Shown here in pieces: positions 23,448 to 35,290 of a stretch of 35,451 nucleotides of DNA. The notes under the pieces were generated by a model. The model was not told the origin of the DNA, ran no database searches, and saw only the letters and a program-made list of their open reading frames with translations. Position numbers and translations under genes: made by a program. This DNA is from Saccoglossus kowalevskii. Taxonomy: Eukaryota; Hemichordata; Enteropneusta; Harrimaniidae. The number at the start of each line of letters is the position of its first letter. Within the stretch, counting starts at the first letter, position 1. The DNA is taken from positions 1 to 35,451 of the forward strand of contig NW_003106459.1 of the NCBI RefSeq assembly GCF_000003605.2, read 5' to 3'.

Positions 23448-24719
23448 GTCAGCTTTGCACACTGGCATGGTTCAACTGACGATTCATATCGTTATCTAGT
23501 CATTCTTACAGACTGACGTAGTTCAACTGACGGTTCAAATTGTTATCTAGTCATCCATGCAGACTGATATGGTTCTTCTGACGGTTCGTATCGTTATTTA
23601 GTCATCCTTGCAGACTCTCATGGTTCAACTGACGGTTCATATCGTTATCTAGTCATCCTTGTAGACTGGCATAATTCATCTGACGATTCATATCCTTATC
23701 TAGTTATCCTTGCAGACTTACGTAGTTCAACTGACGGTTCATATCTTTATCTAAACATCCATGTAGACTGGAATAATTCAACTGATGGTTCATATCGTTG
23801 TATAGTCATCCTTGCAGACTGGCATAATTCAATTGACGGTTCATATCGTTATCTTATCCTTGCTGACTGGCATAGTTCAACTGACGGTTTATATCATTTT
23901 ATAGTCATTCTTGCAGAGCGGCATAGTTCAACTGACGGTTCAGATCGTTAGTTAGTCATCCTTGCAGACTGGCTTAGTACAACTGACTGTTTATGTCGTT
24001 ATTTAGCCATACTTGCAGACTGGCATGGTTCAACTGACGATTCATATCGTTATCTAGTCATTCTTGCAGATTGACATAGTTCTATTGATGGTTCATATCG
24101 TTATCTAATCATCCTTGCAGAGTGGCATAGTTGAACTGACGGTTCATATCGTTATCTAGTCATCATTGCAGACTGGCATAGTTGAACTGACGGTTCATAT
24201 CGTTATTTAGTCATCCTTGCTGACTAACATAGTTCAACTGACGGATCATATCGTTATTTAGTCGTCCATGCAGACTGACATAGTTCAACTGACGGTTCAT
24301 ATCGTTATTTAGTCATACTTGCAGACTGACATAGTTCTATTGACAATTCATATCTTTATTTAGTCATCCTTGCAGACTGGCATAGTTCTATTGACAATTC
24401 ATATCGTTATTTAGTCATCCTTGCAGACTGACATAGTTCTATTGACAATTCATATCGTTATTTAGTCATCCTTGCAGACTGGTATGGTTCAACTGACGGT
24501 TCATATCGTTATGTAGTCATCGTTGCTGACTGACATAGTTCAACTGACGGTTCATATCGTTATTTAGTCATCCATGCAGACTGGTATGGTTCTACTGATG
24601 GTTCATATCGTTATCTAGTCATCCATGCAGACTGGTATGGTGCAATTGACGGTTCATGTCGTTGTCTAGCCATCCTTGCAGACAGGTATGGTTCAACTGA
24701 TGGTTCATATCGTTATTTA
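23448..24719 (+). repeat. HOR family B copy (25 monomers)
   Basis: B order with the 48-bp monomer near 23851 and CGTTAGTTAG near 23946. Variants GGAATAATTC (23769), AGAGCGGCATAG (about 23925) and GCAGAGTGGCATAG (about 24117) also occur together near 13430-13740, so the two regions share an ancestor. The length, 1,272, is 25 x 51 minus 3. Confidence 0.83.
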
Positions 24720-25441
24720 GTCAGCTTTGCACACTGGCATCGTTCAACTGACGATTCATATCGTTATCTAGTCATTCTTACAGACTGACGTAGTTCAACT
24801 GACGGTTCAAATTGTTATCTAGTCATCCATGCAGACTGATATGGTTCTTCTGACGGTTCGTATCATTATTTAGTCATCCTTGCAGACTCTCATGGTTCAA
24901 CTGACGGTTCATATCGTTAACTAGTCATCCTTGTAGACTGGCATAATTCATCTGACGGTTCATATCCTTATCTAGTTATCCTTGCAGACTTACGTAGTTC
25001 AACTGACGGTTCATATCTTTATCTAAACATCCATGTAGACTGGCATAATTCAACTGACTGTTCATATCGTTATCTAGACATCCATGCAGACTGGCATAAT
25101 TTACCTGACGGTTCATATCGTTATTTAGTCATCCTTGCTGACTGACATAGTTCAACTGACGGATCATATCGTTATTTAGTCGTCCATGCAGACTGACATA
25201 GTTCAACTGACAGTTCATATCGTTATCTAGTCATCCTTGCATATTGGCATAGTTCTATTGACGGTTCATATCGTTATTTAGTCATCCTTGCAGACTGACA
25301 TAGTTCTATTGACAATTCATATCTTTATTTAGTCATCCTTGCAGACTGGCATAGTTCTATTGACAATTCATATCGTTATTTAGTCATCCTTGCAGACTGA
25401 CATAGTTCTATTGACAATTCATATCGTTATTTAGTCATCCT
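24292..25441 (+). repeat. Duplicated block, copy 2 (partner of 22000-23200)
   Basis: This carries the same private variants as 22000-23200, in order. It is one monomer shorter, because the CGTTGTATAG monomer is missing before CTGACTGTTCAT near 25055. The copies lie about 2.3 kb apart, so a block larger than one HOR was duplicated locally. Confidence 0.83.
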
Positions 25442-28387
25442 TGCAGACTGGTATGGTTCAACTGACGGTTCATATCGTTATGTAGTCTTCCTTGCTGACT
25501 GACATAGTTCAACTGACGGTTCATATCGTTATTTAGTCATCCTTGCAGACTGGTATGGTTCAACTGATGGTTCATATCGTTATGTAGTCATCCTTGCTGA
25601 CTGACATAGTTCAACTGACGGTTCAAATTGTTATCTAGTCATCCATGCAGACTGATATGGTTCTTCTGACGGTTCGTATCGTTATTTAATCATCCTTGCA
25701 GACTCTCATGGTTTAACTGACGGTTCATATCGTTATCTAGTCATCCTTGTAGACTGGCATAATTCATCTGACGATTCATATCCTTATCTAGTTATCCTTG
25801 CAGACTTACGTAGTTCAACTGACGGTTCATATCTTTATCTAAACATCCTGTAGACTGGCATAATTCAACTGATGGTTCATATCGTTGTATAGTCATCCTT
25901 GCAGACTGGCATAATTCAACTGACGGTTCATATCGTTATCTTATCCTTGCTGACTGGCATAGTTCAACTGACGGTTTATATCATTTTATAGTCATTCTTG
26001 CAGATCGGCATAGTTCAACTGACGGTTCAGATCGTTAGTTAGTCATCCTTGCAGACTGGCTTAGTACAACTGACGGCTTATGTCGTTATTTAGCCATACT
26101 TGCAGACTGGCATGGTTCAACTGACGATTCATATCGTTATCTAGTCATTCTTGCAGATTGACATAGTTCTATTGATGGTTCATATCGTTATCTAATCATC
26201 CTTGCAGACTGACATAATTCAACTGACGGTTCATACCATTATCTAGTCATCATTGCAGACTGGCATAGTTGAACTGACGGTCCATATCGATATTTAGTTA
26301 TCCTTGCTGACTGACATAGTTCAACTGACGGATCATATCGTTATTTAGTCGTCCATGCAGACTGACATAGTTCAACTGACGGTTCATATCGTTATTTAGT
26401 CATCCTTGCTTATTGGCATAGTTCTATTGACGGTTCATATCGTTATTTAGATATCCTTGCAGACTGACATAGTTCTATTGACAATTCATATCTTTATTTA
26501 GTCATCCTTGCAGACTGGCATAGTTCTATTGACAATTCATATCGTTATTTAGTCATCCTTGCAGACTGACATAGTTCTATTGACAATTCATATCGTTATT
26601 TAGTCATCCTTGCAGACTGGTATGGTTCAACTGACGGTTCATATCGTTATGTAGTCATCCTTGCTGACTGACATAGTTCAACTGACGGTTCATATCGTTA
26701 TTTAGTCATCCATGCAGACTGACATAGTTCAACTGACGGTTCATATCGTTATCTAGTCATCCTTGCATATTGGCATAGTTCTATTGACGGTTCATATCGT
26801 TATTTAGTCATCCTTGCAGACTGACATAGTTCTATTGACAATTCATATCTTTATTTAGTCATCCTTGCAGACTGGCATAGTTCTATTGACAATTCATATC
26901 GTTATTTAGTCATCCTTGCAGACTGACATAGTTCTATTGACAATTCATATCGTTATTTAGTCATGCTTGCAGACTGGTATGGTTCAACTGACGGTTCATA
27001 TCGTTATGTAGTCATCCATGCAGACGGGTATGGTGCAATTGACGGTTCATGTCGTTGTCTAGCCATCCTTGCAGACTGGCATAGTTGAACTGACGGTTCA
27101 TATCGTTATTTAGTCATCCTTGCTGACTGACATAGTTCAACTGACGGATCATATCGTTATTTAGTCGTCCATGCAGACTGACATAGTTCAACTGACGGTT
27201 CATATCGTTATCTAGTCATCCTTGCATATTGGCATAGTTCTATTGACGGTTCATATCGTTATTTAGTCATCCTTGCAGACTGACATAGTTCTATTGACAA
27301 TTAATATCTTTATTTAGTCATCCTTGCAGACTGGCATAGTTCTATTGACAATTAATATCGTTATTTAGTCATCCTTGCAGACTGACATAGTTCTATTGAC
27401 AATTCATATGGTTATTTAGTCATCCTTGCAGACTGGTATGGTTCAACTGACGGTTCATATCGTTATGTAGTCATCCTTGCTGACTGACATAGTTCAACTG
27501 ACGGTTCATATCGTTATTTAGTCATCCTTGCAGACTTGCATGGTTCTACTGACGGTTCAGATCGTTATTTAGTCATCCATGCAGACTGACATAGTTCAAT
27601 TGACGGTTCATATCGTTATCTAGTCATCCTTGCAGACAGACATAATTCAACTGACGGTTCATACCATTATCTAGTCATAATTGCAGACTGGCATAGTTGA
27701 ACTGACGGTTAATATCGTTATTTAGTCATCCTTTCAGACTGGTATAGTTCAACTGACGGTTCATATCGTTATTTAGCCATCCTTGCAGACTGACATAGTT
27801 CAACTGACGGATCATTTCTTTATTTAGTCGTCCATACAGACTGACATAGTTCAACTGACGGTTCATATCGTTATCTAGTCATCCTTGCAGACTGACATAG
27901 TTCTATTGACAATTCATTTCTTTATTTAGTCATCCTTGCCGACTGACATAGTTCTATTGACAATTCATATCGTTATTTATTCATCTTTGCAGACTGACAT
28001 AGTTCTATTGAGAATTCATATCGTTATTTAGTCATCCTTGCAGACTGGCATAGTTCTATTGACAATTCATATCGTTATTTAGTCATCCTTGCAGACTGAC
28101 ATAGTTCTATTGACAATTCATATCGTTATTTAGTCATCCTTGCAGACTGGTATGGTTCAACTGACGGTTCATATCGTTATGTAGTCATCCTTGCTGACTG
28201 ACATAGTTCAACTGACGGTTCATATCGTTATTTAGTCATCCATGCAGACTGGTATGGTTCTACTGACGGTGCATATCATTATCTAGTCATCCATGCAGAC
28301 TGCAATGGTGCAATTGACGGTTCATTTCGTTGTCTAGCCATCCTTGCAGACTGGTATGGTTCAACTGATGGTTCATATTGTTATTTA
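24720..28387 (+). repeat. HOR B, 72 monomers without a marker, grading into an A tail
   Basis: This is the longest interval between markers: 3,668 bases = 72 x 51 minus 4. It includes the duplicated block to about 25440. A hybrid monomer near 25620 then re-enters B at AAATTGTTATC, followed by a B unit with the 48-bp monomer near 25939 and CGTTAGTTAG near 26034. Tail types are repeated from 26300 to 27500. Near 27010-27070 two hybrid monomers skip and return. From about 27530 an A segment begins (GACTTGCATGGTTC, GACAGACATAATTC, GGTTAATATCG, GAATTC at 28012). Confidence 0.8.
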
Positions 28388-29612
28388 GTCAGCTTTGCAC
28401 ACTGGCATGGTTCAACTGACGATTCATATCGTTATCTAGTCATTCTTACAGACTGACGTAGTGCAACTGACGGTTCAAATAGTTATGTAGTCATCCATGC
28501 AGACTGATATGGTTCTTCTGCCGGATCATATCGTTATTTAGTCATCCTTGCAGACTCTCATGGTTCAACTGACGGCTCTTATCGTTATCTAGTAATCCTT
28601 GTAGACTGACATAATTCATCTGACGGTTCATATCCTTATTTAGTCATCCTTGCAGACTGTCGTAGTACAACTGACGGTTCATATCTTTATCTAAACATCC
28701 ATGAAGACTGGCATAATTCAACTGATGGTTCATATCGTTATCTAGTCATCCTTGCAGACTGACGTAGTTCAACTGACGGTTCATATCTTTATCTAGTCAT
28801 ACTTGCAGACTGGCATAGTTCAACTGACTGTTCATATCGTTATTTAGTCATCCTTGCAGACTTGCATGGTTCTACTGACGGTTCAGATCGTTATTTAGTC
28901 ATCCATGCAGACTGACATAGTTCAATTGACGGTTCATATCGTTATCTAGTCATCCTTGCAGACAGACATAATTCAACTGACGGTTCATACCATTATCTAG
29001 TCATAATTGCAGACTGGCATAGTTGAACTGACGGTTAATATCGTTATTTAGTCATCCTTTCAGACTGGTATAGTTCAACTGACGGTTCATATCGTTATTT
29101 AGCCATCCTTGCAGACTGACATAGTTCAATTGATGGATCATTTCGTTATTTAGTCGTCCATACAGACGGACATAGTTCAACTGACGGTTCATATCGTTAT
29201 CTAGTCATCCTTGCAGACTGACATAGTTCTAATGACAATTCATATCTTTATTTAGTCATCCTTTCCGACTGACATAGTTCTATTGACAATTCATATCGTT
29301 ATTTATTCATCTTTGCAGACTGACATAGTTCAAATTGAGAATTCATATCGTTATTTAGTCATCCTTGCAGACTGGCATAGTTCTATTGACAATTCATATC
29401 GTTATTTAGTCATCCTTGCAGACTGACATAGTTCTATTGACAATTCATATCGTTATTTAGTCATCCATGCAGACTGGTATGGTTCTACTTACGGTTCATA
29501 TCGTTATCTAGTCATCCATGCAGACTGGTATGGTGCAATTGACGGTTCATTTCGTTGTCTAGTCATCCTTGCAGACTGGTGTAGTTCAACTGATGGTTCA
29601 TATCGTTATTTA
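28388..29612 (+). repeat. HOR family A copy (24 monomers plus one base)
   Basis: A words run in order, including AAATAGTTATG (about 28478), the CTCATGG monomer (about 28558), TCGTAGTACAAC and CTGACTGTTCAT (about 28825), which is fused to the next type with loss of one monomer. GAATTC is at 29339. The monomer holding that site has one extra base (GTTCAAATTGAG for GTTCTATTGAG). The tail before the next marker skips two monomers. The right-hand marker is a variant, GTCATCTTTGCACACTGG. Confidence 0.82.
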
Positions 29613-31091
29613 GTCATCTTTGCACACTGGTATGGTTCAACTGACGATTCATATCGTTATCTAGTCATTCTTACAGACTGACGTAGTTCAACTGACGGTT
29701 CAAATTGTTATCTAGTCATCCATGCAGACTGATATGGTTCTTCTGATGGTTCATATCGTTATCTAGTCATCCTTGCAGACTGGCATGGTTCAACTGACGG
29801 TTCATATCGTTATTTAGTCATCCTTGCTGACTGACATAGTTCAACTGACGGATCATATCATTATCTAGTCATCCTTGCAGATTGACGTAGTTCAACTGAC
29901 GGTTCATATCGTTATCTAGTCATCCTTGCATATTGGCATAGTTCTATTGACGGTTCATATCGTTATTTAGTCATCCTTGCAGACTGACATAGTTCTATTG
30001 ACAATTCATATCTTTATTTAGTCATCCTTGCAGACTGGCATAGTTCTATTGACAATTCATATCGTTATTTAGTCAGCCTTGCAGACTGACATAGTTCTAT
30101 TGACAATTCATATCGTTATTTAGTCATCCATGCAGACTGGTATGGTTCAACTGACGGTTCATTTCGTTATGTAGTCATCCTTGCTGACTGACATAGTTCA
30201 ACTGACGGTTCATATCGTTATTTAGTCATCCTTGCAGACTAGCATGGTTCTACTGACGGTTCAGATCGTTATTTAGTCATCCATGCAGACTGACATAGTT
30301 CAATTGACGGTGCAAATCGTTATCTAGTCAGCCTTGCAGACAGACATAATTCAACTGACGGTTCATACCATTATCTAGTCATAAATGCAGACTGGCATAG
30401 TTGAACTGACGGTTAATATCGTTATTTAGTCATCCTTTCAGACTGGTATAGTTCAACTGACGGTTCATATCGTTATTTAGCCATCCTTGCAGACTGACAT
30501 AGTTCAACTGACGGATCATTTCGTTATTTAGTCGTCCATACAGACTGACATAGTTCAACTGACGGTTCATATCGTTATCTAGTCATCCTTGCAGACTGAC
30601 ATAGTTCTATTGACAATTCATATCTTTATTTAGTCATCCTTGCCGACTGACATAGTTCTATTGACAATTCATATCGTTATTTATTCATCTTTGCAGACTG
30701 ACATAGTTCTATTGAGAATTCATATCGTTATTTAGTCATCCTTGCAGACTGGCATAGTTCTATTGACAATTCATATCGTTATTTAGTCATCCTTGCAGAC
30801 TGACATAGTTCTATTGACAATTCAAATCGTTATTTAGTCATCCTTGCAGACAGGTATGGTTCAACTGACGGTTCATATCGTTATGTAGTCATCCTTGCTG
30901 ACTGACATAGTTCAACTGACGGTTCATATCGTTATTTAGTCATCCATGCAGACTGGTATGGTTCTACTGACGGTTCATATCGTTATCTAGTCATCCATGC
31001 AGACTGGTATGGTGCAATTGACGGTTCATGTCGTTGTCTAGCCATCCTTGCAGACGGGTATGGTTCAACTGATGGTTCATATCCTTATTTA
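29613..31091 (+). repeat. Rearranged HOR B with A tail (29 monomers, 1,479 bp)
   Basis: Early B types (AAATTGTTATC, GATATGGTTCTTC) jump near 29750 through hybrid monomers to the GACGGATCAT and GCATATTGGCATAG region. An A tail follows from about 30235 (CATGGTTCTAC, GACAGACATAATTC, GGTTAATATCG, CATTTCG, GAATTC at 30716). There is no 48-bp monomer, and the length is exactly 29 x 51. Confidence 0.8.
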
Positions 31092-34046
31092 GTCAGCTTT
31101 GCACACTGGCATGGTTCAACTGACGATTCATATCGTTATCTAGTCATTCTTACAGACTGACGTAGTTCAACTGACGGTTCAAATTGTTATCTAGTCATCC
31201 ATGCAGACTGATATGGTTCTTCTGACGGTTCGTATCGTTATTTAGTCATCCGTGCAGACTCTCATGGTTCAACTGACGGTTCATATCGTTATCTAGTCAT
31301 CCTTGTAGACTGGCATAATTCATCTGACGGTTCATATCCTTATCTAGTTATCCTTGCAGACTTACGTAGTTCAACTGACGGTTCATATCTTTATCTAAAC
31401 ATCCATGTAGACTGGCATAATTCAACTGACGGTTCATATCCTTATCTAGTTATCCTTGCAGACTTACGTAGTTCAACTGACGGTTCATATCTTTATCTAA
31501 ACATCCATGTAGACTGGCATAATTCAACTGATGGTTCATATCGTTGCATAGTCATCCTTGCAGACTGGCATAATTCAACTGACGGTTCATATCGTTATCT
31601 TATCCTTGCTGACTGGCATAGTTCAACTGACGGTTTATATCATTTTATAGTCATTCTTGCATCTCGGCATAGTTCAACTGACGGTTCAGATCGTTAGTTA
31701 GTCATCCTTGCAGACTGGCTTAGTACAACTGACGGTTTATGTCGTTATTTAGCCATACTTGCAGACTGGCATGGTTCAACTGACGATTCATATCGTTATC
31801 TAGTCATTCTTGCAGATTGACATAGTTCTATTGATGGTTCATATCGTTATCTAATCATCCTTGCAGACTGACATAATTCAACTGACGGTTCATACCATTA
31901 TCTAGTCATCATTGCAGACTGGCATAGTTGAACTGACGGTTCATATCGTTATTTAGTCATCCTTGCTGACTAACATAGTTCAACTGACGGATCATATCGT
32001 TATTTAGTCGTCCATGCAGACTGACATAGTTCAACTGACAGTTCATATCGTTATCTAGTCATCCTTGCATATTGGCATAGTTCTATTGACGGTTCATATC
32101 GTTATTTAGTCATCCTTGCAGACTGACATAGTTCTATTGACAATTCATATCGTTATTTAGTCATCCTTGCAGTCTGACATAGTTCTATTGACAATTCATA
32201 TCGTTATTTAGTCATCCTTGCAGACTGGTATGGTTCAACTGACGGTTCATATCGTTATGTAGTCATCCTTGCTGACTGACATAGTTCAACTGACGGTTCA
32301 TATCGTTATTTAGTCATCCATGCAGACTGACATAGTTCAACTGACGGTTCATATCGTTATCTAGTCATCCTTGCATATTGGCATAGTTCCATTGACGGTT
32401 CATATCGTTATTTAGTCATCCTTGCAGACTGACATAGTTCTATTGACAATTCATATCTTTGTTTAGTCATCCTTGCAGACTGGCATAGTTCTATTGACAA
32501 TTCATATCGTTATTTAGTCATCCTTGCAGACTGACATAGTTCTATTGACAATTCATATCGTTATTTAGTCATCCTTGCAGACTGGTATGGTTCAACTGAC
32601 GGTTCATATCGTTATGTAGTCATCCTTGCTGACTGACATAGTTCAACTGACGGTTCATATCGTTATTTAGTCATCCTTGCAGACTTGCATGGTTCTACTG
32701 ACGGTTCAGATCGTTATTTAGTCATCCATGCAGACTGACATAGTTCAATTGACGGTTCATATCGTTATCTAGTCATCCTTGCAGACAGACATAATTCAAC
32801 TGACGGTTCATACCATTATCTAGTCATAATTGCAGACTGGCATAGTTGAACTGACGGTTAATATCGTTATTTAGTCATCCTTTCAGACTGGTATAGTTCA
32901 ACTGACGGTTCATATCGTTATTTAGCCATCCTTGCAGACTGACATAGTTCAACTGACGGATCATTTCGTTATTTAGTCGTCCATACAGACTGACATAGTT
33001 CAACTGACGGTTCATATCGTTATCTAGTCATCCTTGCAGACTGACATAGTTCTATTGACAATTCATATCTTTATTTAGTCATCCTTGCCGACTGACATAG
33101 TTGTATTGACAATTCATATCGTTATTTATTCATCTTTGCAGAATGACATAGTTCTATTGAGAATTCATATCGTTATTTAGTCATCCTTGCAGACTGGCAT
33201 AGTTCTATTGACAATTCATATCGTTATTTAGTCATCCTTGCAGACTGACATAGTTCTATTGACAATTCATATCGTTATTTAGTCATCCTTGCAGACTGGT
33301 ATGGTTCAACTGACGGTTCATATCGTTATGTAGTCATCCTTGCTGACTGACATAGTTCAACTGACGGTTCATATCGTTATTTAGTCATCCTTTCAGACTG
33401 GTATAGTTCAACTGACGGTTCATATCGTTATTTAGCCATCCTTGCAGACTGACATAGTTCAACTGACGGATCATTTCGTTATTTAGTCGTCCATACAGAC
33501 TGACATAGTTCAACTGACGGTTCATATCGTTATCTAGTCATCCTTGTAGACTGACATAGTTCTATTGACAATTCATATCTTTATTTAGTCATCCTTGCCG
33601 ACTGACATAGTTGTATTGACAATTCATATCGTTATTTATTCATCTTTGCAGACTGACATAGTTCTATTGAGAATTCATATCGTTATTTAGTCATCCTTGC
33701 AGACTGGCATAGTTCTATTGACAATTCATATCGTTATTTAGTCATCCTTGCAGACTGACATAGTTCTATTGACAATTCATATCGTTATTTAGTCATCCTT
33801 GCAGACTGGTATGGTTCAACTGACGGTTCATATCGTTATGTAGTCATCCTTGCTGACTGACATAGTTCAACTGATGGTTCATATCGTTATTTAGTCATCC
33901 ATGCAGACTGGTATGGTTCTACTGACGGTTCATATCGTTATCTAGTCATCCATGCAGACTGGTATGGTGCAATTGACGGTTCATGTCGTTGTCTAGCCAT
34001 CCTTGCAGACTGGTATGGTTCAACTGATGGTTCATATCCTTATTTA
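31092..34046 (+). repeat. HOR B followed by one full and one partial A tail (58 monomers)
   Basis: B order with the 48-bp monomer near 31597 and CGTTAGTTAG near 31693. A 102-bp duplication of the ATATCCTTATC and CTAAACATCC pair is present (31331 and 31433). After the B tail, an A segment starts at about 32680 (GACTTGCATGG). It contains two GAATTC sites, at 33161 and 33671. The length, 2,955, is 58 x 51 minus 3. Confidence 0.82.
31331..31534 (+). repeat. 102-bp tandem duplication of a monomer pair
   Basis: The pair with ATATCCTTATCTAG plus TTACGTAGTTC and CTAAACATCC occurs twice at an offset of 102 (2 x 51), starting near 31331 and 31433. All other B copies have the pair once. The hybrid entering the second pair reads CATAATTCAACTGACGG in place of CATAATTCATCTGACGG. 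Confidence 0.82.
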
Positions 34047-35290
34047 GTCAGCTTTGCACACTGGCATGGTCAACTGACGATTCATATCGTTATCTAGTCA
34101 TTCTTACAGACTGACGTAGTTCAACTGACGGTTCAAATTGTTATCTAGTCATCCATGCAGACTGATATGGTCTTCTGACGGTTCGTATCGTTATTTAGTC
34201 ATCCTTGCAGACTCTCATGGTTCAACTGACGATTCATATCCTTATCTAGTTATCCTTGCAGACTTACGTAGTTCAACTGACGGTTCATATCTTTTTCTAA
34301 ACATCTATGTAGACTGGCATAATTCAACTGATGGTTCATATCGTTGTATAGACATCCTTGCAGACTGGCATAATTCAACTGACGGTTCATATCGTTATCT
34401 TATCCTTGCTGACTGGCATAGTTCAACTGACGGTTTATATCATTTTATAGTCATTCTTGCAGATCGGCATAGTTCAACTGACGGTTCAGATCGTTAGTTA
34501 GTCATCCTTGCAGACTGGCTTAATACAACTGACGGTTTATGTCGTTATTTAGCCATACTTGCAGACTGGCATGGTTCAACTGACGATTCATATCGTTATC
34601 TAGTCATTCTTGCAGATTGACATAGTTCTATTGATGGTTCATATCGTTATCTAATCATCCTTGCAGACTGACATAATTCAACTGACGGTTCATACCATTA
34701 TCTAGTCATCATTGCAGACTGGCATAGTTGAACTGACGGTTCATATCGTTATTTAGTCATCCTTGCTGACTGACATAGTTCAACTGACGGATCATATCGT
34801 TATTTAGTCGTCCATGCAGACTGACATAGTTCAACTGACGGTTCATATCGTTATCTAGTCATCCTTGCATATTGGCATATTTATATTGACGGTTCATATC
34901 GTTATTTAGTCATCCTTACAGACTGACATAGTTCTATTGACAATTCATATCTTTATTTAGTCATCCTTGCAGACTGGCATAGTTCTATTGACAATTCATA
35001 TCGTTATTTAGTCATCCTTGCAGACTGACATAGTTCTATTGACAATTCATATCGTTATTTAGTCATCCTTGCAGACTGGTATGGTTCAACTGACGGTTCA
35101 TATCGTTATGTAGTCATCCTTGCTGACTGACATAGTTCAACTGACGGTACATATCGTTATTTAGTCATCCATGCAGACTGACATAGTTCAACTGACGGTT
35201 CATATCGTTATCTAGTCATCCTTGCATATTCGCATAGTTCTATTGACGGTTCATATCGTTATTTAGTCATCCTTGCAGACTGACATAGTT
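32861..35290 (+). repeat. Long-range duplicated block, copy 2 (partner 13759-16190)
   Basis: Near-identical to 13759-16190 at offset 19,102 and then 19,100. Differences seen include GTAGACTGACATAG at about 33546, the two one-base deletions near 34070 and 34171, GTATAGACATCC at about 34345, CTTAATACAAC at about 34518 and GACGGTACATATCG at about 35145. The left edge is a GGTTAATATCG against GGTTCATATCG difference. At the right edge CTATTGACAA is replaced by CAACTGACGG. Confidence 0.87.
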
